Below, one piece after another: positions 7,121 to 12,691 of a stretch of DNA of 22,798 nt; position 1 is the stretch's first letter; each line of letters starts with the position of its first letter. Below the pieces are notes generated by a model. That model was not told the origin of the DNA and did not search any database. It was given only the letters and a program-made list of their open reading frames with translations. The stretch is from CF-161 sp035263645 (GTDB lineage Bacteria; Chloroflexota; Dormibacteria; Dormibacterales; Dormibacteraceae), in NCBI GenBank assembly GCA_035263645.1, contig DATFRD010000081.1, positions 1 through 22,798 of the forward strand. The letters are read 5' to 3'. The translations under genes were made by a program, and so were the position numbers.

Positions 7121-7933
7121 GTGGCGGTCTCCATCGGACCTGCCGCGGACGGGACGCGCTGGCCGGCCCCTGACGAGGTGGACTGGCTGACGCCGGAGCA
7201 GCTCGTCCGGACGGCCTTTCGGGCGTCGCGCGTGGTGATGATGAACGAGGCCAGCAGCGGCCTGCGCCGCTGCGTGCGCACCCGCCGGATCGGGGTGCGC
7301 GTGATGCCCATGGCGGCCGCCAGCGGGGCGCGTCTGCTCGCGCTGGAGGCGATGGTGCAGCCGGGCGGGCACCAGGCGGACGACGGGGTCCTGGCGCAGC
7401 CGGACATGGAAGCCCTGGTCGCGGAGGCTCGCCGCCAGGGTCTGCGGGTAGCCGGGTACGACGTCGACCCGGCCGGGATGCCGGTCAAGCTGCGCACCAG
7501 GGTCAAGACCCCCGCCTACAGCAACTGGCACGACGGCAGGCAGGCGGCCAACCTGGCGGCGCTGTTCGGCGAGGTGGCCGACGACGCGAGGATGCTCGTG
7601 TGGTCCCGGAACCTGCACCACGCCAGGGTCCGGATGATGGCCTACCGGCCTATGGGCTGGCGGTTCCAGGAGCGGACCCGCGTGCAGCCGTTCGTCATCG
7701 ACCAGACTGTCACCGTCGACTTCGGCGGCGGGAGGGCACGGCTGCCCGTCCTCGAGTGGGCGCAGCCCGCGCTCGAGGTCCGCGGCGGCAACGCCGGCTT
7801 CGTCTGGCGGGAAGGGATGCCGAGGCTGAGCTCCGGGTGCGATGCGTGGCTGCTCTCGCTGGACAATGCGCTGGAGGGGCCCCCGCCCAAGAAGAAGAAG
7901 CCGGCCGCGGCCTGGATCCCCTGGCGCTCCTGA
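7121..7933 (+). CDS. Erythromycin esterase/Tiki-like superfamily protein, probably with a frameshifted start
   Basis: The intact frame gives 270 residues from a GTG. Weak but recognisable superfamily features are the VVMMNEASSGLRR block near residue 40 (compare the GE-x-x-H turns of Ere, ChaN and Tiki proteins), LLALEAM about 28 residues later, QPDMEALVAEARRQGLRVAGYD, a WHDGRQAANLAAL helix, and MLVWSRNLHHARV. The C-terminus is lysine/proline-rich (GPPPKKKKPAA). The fold is probably that of this hydrolase superfamily; no activity should be assumed because the first motif lacks its histidine. Coding character continues upstream of the GTG, in frame, to about 7091 (PLARLADAD), while the only good start (ATG 7084) is out of frame. 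The true gene may therefore be 7084-7933 with one extra base in the C-run at 7094-7097. Confidence 0.6.
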   Translation: MAVSIGPAADGTRWPAPDEVDWLTPEQLVRTAFRASRVVMMNEASSGLRRCVRTRRIGVRVMPMAAASGARLLALEAMVQPGGHQADDGVLAQPDMEALVAEARRQGLRVAGYDVDPAGMPVKLRTRVKTPAYSNWHDGRQAANLAALFGEVADDARMLVWSRNLHHARVRMMAYRPMGWRFQERTRVQPFVIDQTVTVDFGGGRARLPVLEWAQPALEVRGGNAGFVWREGMPRLSSGCDAWLLSLDNALEGPPPKKKKPAAAWIPWRS

Positions 7934-7938
7934 GCGCC
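7923..7938. terminator. Hairpin spanning the stop codon of the Ere/Tiki-like gene
   Basis: GGCGCTC (7923-7929) and GAGCGCC (7932-7938) form a perfect 7-bp dyad with a two-base centre, across the TGA at 7931-7933. It lies between two convergent genes. No T-tract follows, so this is a candidate only. Confidence 0.3.
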
Positions 7939-7991
7939 CGGCCCCGGCTGCGGCCTGAGCCGACCGTGCAGTGCGCGCCGCGCGGCGTCTC

Positions 7992-8228
7992 TCAGGCGGC
8001 GGGCCGGCCCTCGTCGGCCGGGAACTCCACGACCGCCAGGACGCGCGGCGCCATGAAGCGGGCGCTGCGCACCACGCGCCCGTTGCGCGTCAGCTCGTTC
8101 ACCTCCACCGAGGTGCGGGACGTCTTCACCTCGACCCGGCGCCCGGCCCGCGCCGCGTGGATGCGGTACTCCCTGGCCGAGCCCGCTCCCGCGTCCACCA
8201 GCACCTCGACGAAATCACCTTTTGCCAT
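7992..8228 (-). CDS. Small conserved-looking protein of unknown function downstream of treZ
   Basis: This is a 78-residue protein, rich in Val, Arg and Ala, with alternating hydrophobic and charged residues that suggest a small beta-rich domain. Examples are DFVEVLVDAG, YRIHAARAGRRVEVKTSRTSVEVNELTRNGR and RVLAVVEFPADEG. It has no signal peptide or membrane segment. I do not recognise a family. The ATG at 8228 lies 7 bases after the treZ stop, so it is the last gene of the treY-treZ transcript. An in-frame start at 8261 would overlap treZ and add 11 unlikely residues. Position suggests a link to trehalose synthesis, but co-transcription is the only evidence. Confidence 0.6.
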   Translation of the reverse strand: MAKGDFVEVLVDAGAGSAREYRIHAARAGRRVEVKTSRTSVEVNELTRNGRVVRSARFMAPRVLAVVEFPADEGRPAA

Positions 8229-8235
8229 AGAACAT

Positions 8236-9813
8236 TTATTCCCCGTCGAGCCGCCGTCCATGCTTCTCCACGATCACGTTCCCCCGCCGGAAGTCGCAGC
8301 ACAGGCGCACCGGCCCGCGCGTCATGACGAGCGTCCGGGCGCCCTCGTCGACCTCCACCCGGGCCGGCGCGCCGGCGTGCAGCTCGGGCGTCTCGCGACG
8401 GAGCCCCAGCAGCCGGCGGTGCCACGCCAGGAGCCCGTGGTGGGCGTCGCGCCCCGGCTCGTCCCAGTCGAGCCGGGAGCGCTCGAACGAGGCCGGGTCC
8501 TGCGGGTCGGGCACGTCCTCGGGCCGCCAGCCGAAGGCGCGGAACTCCCGCAGGCGGCCGCGGCTCGTGGCCCGCGCGACCGCCGGGTCGCGGTGGTCAG
8601 AGAAGAACAGGAACGGCGTGGAGGCACCCCATTCCTCGCCCATGAACAGCAGCGGGACCAGCGGTGAGCAGGCCAGCAGCGCGGCCGCCAGGCGGAGCCG
8701 GCCGGGCTCCACGAGCTGGGACAGCCGCTCCCCCAGCGCGCGGTTCCCGACCTGGTCGTGGTTCTGGGCGAACCCCACGACGCGCGCGGGGTCGATGCCG
8801 AGCGTCCACGGCATCCGGAGCGCCTCCGCCAGGTCGCCGACCCGCCCGTACAGCGCGTAGTAGCCGTCCCGCTCACCGGTCAGGAGCGCGTGCAGGGAGT
8901 GGTGGAAGCCGTCGGCCCACTGCCCGTCCACGCCGAGAGCGAGGAGGCCGGCGTCGAGCGTCGGCTTCTCCGCCACCACGAAGCGCGGCCACCGCAGCCC
9001 GTGGACGCGGGCGGCCAGCTCGGCCAGGATGTGCCCGGGCGACGAGTCCACGACGGCGTGGACGGCATCCAGTCGAAGCCCGTCCAGGTGGTAGTCGCGC
9101 AGCCAGGCGATCGCGTTCTCGATCACGAAATCCCGCACCGGCCGGCTGTCCGCGCCGTGGAAGTTGACCGCGGAGCCCCAGGGCGTATGGTGGCGGTCCG
9201 AGAAGTAGGGCCCGAACCGCGCCAGGTAATTGCCCTCCGGCCCCAGGTGGTTGTACACGACGTCCAGCACGACTGCCAGGCCGCGGCGGTGGCAGGCGTC
9301 GACCAGGCGCTTGAGTCCGTCCGGACCGCCGTAGGCGTGGTGGGGAGCCCAGAGGTCGACGCCGTCGTAGCCCCAGCCCCGCACGCCGGAGAACTCGGCC
9401 ACCGGCATGATCTCCACCGCGCCGACGCCCAGCCTGACCAGGTGGTCGAGGCGCGCGACCGCGGCGTCGAACGTCCCCTGCGGCGTAAACGTGCCCATGT
9501 GCAGCTCGTAGAAGACGGCGTCGGCCAGCCGGAGGCCGGACCAGCCGGCGTCGGACCACCGGAACCCGGCGTGGTCCACCACCCGCGACAGGCCGTGCAC
9601 GCCGTCCGGCTGCCAGCGGGAGCGGGGGTCTGGGAGCGGCTCGCCTCCGTCGAGGACGAAGCCGTAGTCGGCTCCCGGCGCGGCCGCCGCCCCGGACTGC
9701 CACCAGCCCCCGGCCGCCGCACGCATGGGCCGGCGCTCGCCCGCCAGCAGCAGGTCGACGCGGCCGGCCTGCGGCGCCCACACCCGGAACGGGGACCCGG
9801 CGGCGACATCCAC
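8236..9813 (-). CDS. treZ: Malto-oligosyltrehalose trehalohydrolase
   Basis: This GH13 enzyme (525 residues) hydrolyses the alpha-1,4 bond next to the trehalose unit of maltooligosyl trehalose, releasing free trehalose in the cytoplasm. It has an N-terminal beta-sandwich (FRVWAPQAGRVDLLL, 9-23) and FYELHMGTFTPQGTFDAA (101-118). The GH13 regions follow: DVVYNHLGPEGNY, GLRLDAVHAV with nucleophile D249, VVAEKPTLD with acid/base E282, and AQNHDQVGNRALG with D353, the TreZ-type NHDQ signature. Residues after E282 (KPTLD) differ from the usual ES/ED-type context, but the rest is canonical. Length is slightly below the usual 560-600. The GTG at 9813 is the first start after an in-frame TAG and matches the family N-terminus. 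An inserted repeat element now separates it from treY. Confidence 0.95.
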   Translation of the reverse strand: MDVAAGSPFRVWAPQAGRVDLLLAGERRPMRAAAGGWWQSGAAAAPGADYGFVLDGGEPLPDPRSRWQPDGVHGLSRVVDHAGFRWSDAGWSGLRLADAVFYELHMGTFTPQGTFDAAVARLDHLVRLGVGAVEIMPVAEFSGVRGWGYDGVDLWAPHHAYGGPDGLKRLVDACHRRGLAVVLDVVYNHLGPEGNYLARFGPYFSDRHHTPWGSAVNFHGADSRPVRDFVIENAIAWLRDYHLDGLRLDAVHAVVDSSPGHILAELAARVHGLRWPRFVVAEKPTLDAGLLALGVDGQWADGFHHSLHALLTGERDGYYALYGRVGDLAEALRMPWTLGIDPARVVGFAQNHDQVGNRALGERLSQLVEPGRLRLAAALLACSPLVPLLFMGEEWGASTPFLFFSDHRDPAVARATSRGRLREFRAFGWRPEDVPDPQDPASFERSRLDWDEPGRDAHHGLLAWHRRLLGLRRETPELHAGAPARVEVDEGARTLVMTRGPVRLCCDFRRGNVIVEKHGRRLDGE

Positions 9814-9826
9814 GACCGGCGCCGCC

Positions 9827-10062
9827 TAGATGATTGATTCCGATTGGCGGCGAGGGATTCGGTGGCCAGGTGCCCCAGATCGTGGGCCTGCGCCGAGGAC
9901 CGGAGCGAGCCTATCCGTTGATAGGCGTGCGAGGACCGCAGAAGCAGGGCCGCGAGATCCCGGGGTCCCCACGAAATCGCGGTGGTGGGGTGCGGATTTC
10001 GTGGGGTGGGATGGGGTGCATGGGCGCCGAAGATCCGTCGGCAATTCGGAATCAATCATCTA
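9827..10062. mobile_element. MITE-like element with TA flanks inserted at the treY stop codon
   Basis: The element is 9829-10060 (232 bp), flanked by TA at 9827-9828 and 10061-10062. Both ends begin with the same 15 bases, GATGATTGATTCCGA, in inverted orientation (9829-9843 and 10046-10060). The match continues for TTG after a one-base gap. TA duplication with terminal repeats and no transposase is the form of a Tc1/mariner or IS630-derived MITE. Removing the element plus one TA gives treY-GCG-TAG, 12 bases, then the treZ GTG, a normal operon junction. The ends are AT-rich, unlike the surrounding genes. Inside are a 12-bp inverted repeat, a 7-bp hairpin (GCCTATC/GATAGGC, 9909-9926) and a direct repeat CGAGGACCG (9894-9902 and 9930-9938). 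The family is not identified. Confidence 0.75.
9967..10006. repeat. Perfect 12-bp inverted repeat inside the MITE-like element
   Basis: CCCCACGAAATC (9967-9978) and GATTTCGTGGGG (9995-10006) are perfect inverted copies separated by 16 bases. Such subterminal hairpins are common in MITEs and could also affect passage of RNA polymerase or mRNA stability between treY and treZ. Confidence 0.8.
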
Positions 10063-12690
10063 CGCCTCGCGGGCCAGCAGCGCGACCGGGAACCGTGCCA
10101 GCAGGCCGGCCATGGGCGCCGGACCGCCCTCGTGCGCGCAGCCGGTGAAGCGGTCCACCCAGCGCCCGGCCGGCAGCGCGACCGCGGTGTCGCCCCAGTC
10201 GCCGGCGAGGGCCACCGTCAGCCTTGGGATCACCGTCACCGCACCGCCGCCGCGGCAGAAGGCAACCCCGTGCGCCGCCCTGCCTCCGGTCACCGGCAGC
10301 GGTTCGTACGAGCCCCGGGCGAAGAGGTCCGGCCGCTCGGCCCGCAGCCGCAGGGCCCGGCTGACAAGGAGCAGCTTGGGCAGACCCTCCTCGCGACGGG
10401 CCCACGCGACCTCGACCGCCCGGTCTCCCAGCGCGTCCAGCTCCGCCAGCAGCCGCCGCCGCAGACCGAAGTCGACGGGACGGCGGTTGTCCGGGTCGAC
10501 CAGGCTCAGGTCCCACAGCTCGGTCCCCTGGTAGACGTCGGGCACGCCCGGCGCCGTCAGGCAGGCTAGCTTCATGGCCAGCGAGTTCAGCCGGCCCGCC
10601 TCGATCACCGGCGGCAGGAACTCCTCCAGGGCCGACACGAACCGGGGGTCGGCCAGCGCGCCGGCCGCGAACTCGCCCAGCGCCTGCTCGTACGCCGGGT
10701 CCGGCGCGATCCACGACGTCAGCTGCTTGGCCTCCCTCGTCGCCTTCTCCAGGTAGGCCAGAACCCGTTCGCTCGAGATCGGCCAGGCCCCCACCAGCGC
10801 CTGGTACAGCTGGTACTCGGCGTCGGGATCGGGGAGGCCGTGGCGGCGGCGGTGCGCGTTGATCGCAGTCCACTCGGTCACCGCCAGGCGCCAGGCGCCG
10901 GGGATCTCCGACAGCACGGCCAGCCGGGCTCGGACGTCCTCGCTCCGCTTGGTGTCGTGCGTGGAGGTGGCCAGCATCCCGCACGGCCAGCCTGCGGCGG
11001 CCCGGGCGCAGAAGCGGTGGAAGCTCTCCGGGGCGACGCCGAAGCGGCCCGGGTCGCCGCCGACCTCGTTCAGCGCGACGAGCCGGCTGTACGCGTACAG
11101 GGCGGTGTCCTCCACGCCCTTGGCCGCCACCGGGCCCGACGTCTGCTGGAACCTCGCGGCCAGCTCGGCCGCGTGCTCGCCGGTCTCCTCGAGCAGGAGG
11201 AGGCGGCCCAGGAACGCCAGCAGCTCGGGATCGAGGTGCGGCCGGCGCCGCGCCGCCCCGGCCAGGGCGGCCTCCACGATCGCCCTGTCCGTGGCCGTGG
11301 CCGGCTCGCCCGGCCGGACGTAGGTGCGGTACACGGGCAGGCAGGCGATGACCTCGCGCAGGCACTCCGCAAGCTCGTGTCTGGTGTAGTCGCGGTGGCG
11401 CAGGTTCTCCTCGCAGACGCGCATGAAGAGGCCGGTCAGGCGGTTCAGGTCGGTGGCCAGGAGCTCCCGCATCACGAGGTGCTTGCTCCGGTAGGCCACC
11501 TCCCCGAAGTTATCGTGCCGGCCGGTCAGCTCCGCGTAGAGGGCGGTGAGCGCCCCCTCGGCGGACGCGTCTACCAGCAGGCCGAGGACCACGTTCAGGA
11601 AGTCGTAGCCGGTGCTGCCGTCGACGGGCCAGGCCGGGGGCAGATCCTCTGTGGGCGCCAGCACCTTCTCCGCCACGATCCACGCCCGCGAGGCGGCTCT
11701 CCGGAGCCGGGCCAGGTAGCCGTCCGGGTCCCGCAGGCCGTCCGGGTGGTCGATGCGGACGCCGTCCAGCACACCGCTCCTCAGCCACTCCAGCACCCTG
11801 CGGTGGGTGCTGGCGAAGACCTCGGGGTCCTCCATCCGGAGGCCGACCAGGCTGGTCACGTCGAAGAAGCGCCGGTAGTCCAGCTCGAACCCGGCGGTCT
11901 GCCAGCGCGCGAGCCGGTAGTTCTGCCGCTCCAGCAGCGTGTCCAGGCGCGCCGCATCGGCGTTCACCGCGCGGACCCGGGAGTCCAGCTCGTCCCCATG
12001 CGCGGCCCGGCGGAGCCGGTCCAGCAGAGCCTCCTGCTCCCGGTGCCGCCGGAGCGCGCCTTCGCGGTCGGAGGGGGCCACCACGGGCAGGGCCGCGAAC
12101 CGCGAGCCGAGGCCGCCGAACCCGTCGCCCAGGACGAGGTCGTACGACCTGGGGTCGATCGGGAACTCGTGCTCCCCGTAGCGGACCAGGAGGTGGACGC
12201 CCCGCCGGTCTAGCCGCAGCCTGCCGGCCTCCAGCTCGCGGCCGTAGTGGTCGCCGAGCGCCGGCACCAGGATGGTGTTCCTGAGCTTGGGCTCCGGCGG
12301 ATCCCAGGCGACATCGAAGTAGGCGGCGTAGCGGCTGGAGCGTCCGTTCCGGAGCACGTCCCACCACCACCGGTTGCGGTGGCCGGCGATGGCCATGTGG
12401 TTGGGCACCACGTCGAGCACCTGGCCCAGGTCGTGCGCGGCGAGGACCTGACAGAACCGGGCATGGCCTTCGGCGCCGCCCAGCTCGGCGTTCACGTGGG
12501 CGTGGTCGACGACGTCGTAGCCGTGGGTGCTGCCCGGCGCCGCCTGCAGGTACGGCGAGCAGTAGACGTGGCTGATGCCGAGCCGGCTCAGGTAGCCCGC
12601 GATGCCGGCCGCCTGGGCGAAGCCGAAGTCCGGCGTCAGCTGGACGCGGTAGGTGGCGCGGGGCTGTGCCCGGTCGTCGATGCCCGTAAC
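10060..12690 (-). CDS. treY: Maltooligosyl trehalose synthase, start codon apparently non-standard
   Basis: This GH13 enzyme (about 876 residues) rearranges the reducing-end glucose of a maltodextrin from alpha-1,4 to alpha,alpha-1,1 linkage, making maltooligosyl trehalose for TreZ. Family features are ATYRVQLTPDFGF near the N-terminus, DVVPNHMAI, DYRRFFDVTSLVGLRME, GVRIDHPDGLRDP with nucleophile D314, WIVAEKVLAPTEDLP with E341, KGVEDTALY, and TSTHDTKRSEDVRARL with D579. Homology requires a start about ten residues before ATYR, yet no ATG, GTG or TTG occurs in frame there. The codon at the expected place is GTT (12688-12690), one base after the valS stop. The nearest usual starts in frame are at 12843 (150 bases inside valS) or a GTG about 65 residues into the domain. 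The start is therefore unresolved. The TAG stop lies on the MITE-like element boundary. Confidence 0.92.
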   Translation of the reverse strand, partial: VTGIDDRAQPRATYRVQLTPDFGFAQAAGIAGYLSRLGISHVYCSPYLQAAPGSTHGYDVVDHAHVNAELGGAEGHARFCQVLAAHDLGQVLDVVPNHMAIAGHRNRWWWDVLRNGRSSRYAAYFDVAWDPPEPKLRNTILVPALGDHYGRELEAGRLRLDRRGVHLLVRYGEHEFPIDPRSYDLVLGDGFGGLGSRFAALPVVAPSDREGALRRHREQEALLDRLRRAAHGDELDSRVRAVNADAARLDTLLERQNYRLARWQTAGFELDYRRFFDVTSLVGLRMEDPEVFASTHRRVLEWLRSGVLDGVRIDHPDGLRDPDGYLARLRRAASRAWIVAEKVLAPTEDLPPAWPVDGSTGYDFLNVVLGLLVDASAEGALTALYAELTGRHDNFGEVAYRSKHLVMRELLATDLNRLTGLFMRVCEENLRHRDYTRHELAECLREVIACLPVYRTYVRPGEPATATDRAIVEAALAGAARRRPHLDPELLAFLGRLLLLEETGEHAAELAARFQQTSGPVAAKGVEDTALYAYSRLVALNEVGGDPGRFGVAPESFHRFCARAAAGWPCGMLATSTHDTKRSEDVRARLAVLSEIPGAWRLAVTEWTAINAHRRRHGLPDPDAEYQLYQALVGAWPISSERVLAYLEKATREAKQLTSWIAPDPAYEQALGEFAAGALADPRFVSALEEFLPPVIEAGRLNSLAMKLACLTAPGVPDVYQGTELWDLSLVDPDNRRPVDFGLRRRLLAELDALGDRAVEVAWARREEGLPKLLLVSRALRLRAERPDLFARGSYEPLPVTGGRAAHGVAFCRGGGAVTVIPRLTVALAGDWGDTAVALPAGRWVDRFTGCAHEGGPAPMAGLLARFPVALLAREA

Positions 12691-12691
12691 G

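Noticed and set aside
8210..9132. ACGAAATC, part of the MITE internal repeat, also appears at 8210-8217 and 9125-9132.
   Set aside because: Both copies encode Asp-Phe-Val inside genes, and the similarity does not extend beyond 8-9 bases, so these are not further element copies.
9823..10066. CGCC on each side of the element as a 4-bp target duplication.
   Set aside because: The TA model gives symmetric ends and a sensible empty site. CGCC is easily matched by chance in this GC-rich DNA.
9830..10534. Long plus-strand frame starting MIDSDWRRG and running from the element into treY.
   Set aside because: After the element it is the reverse strand of treY with no coding character of its own. It is a by-product of high GC content.
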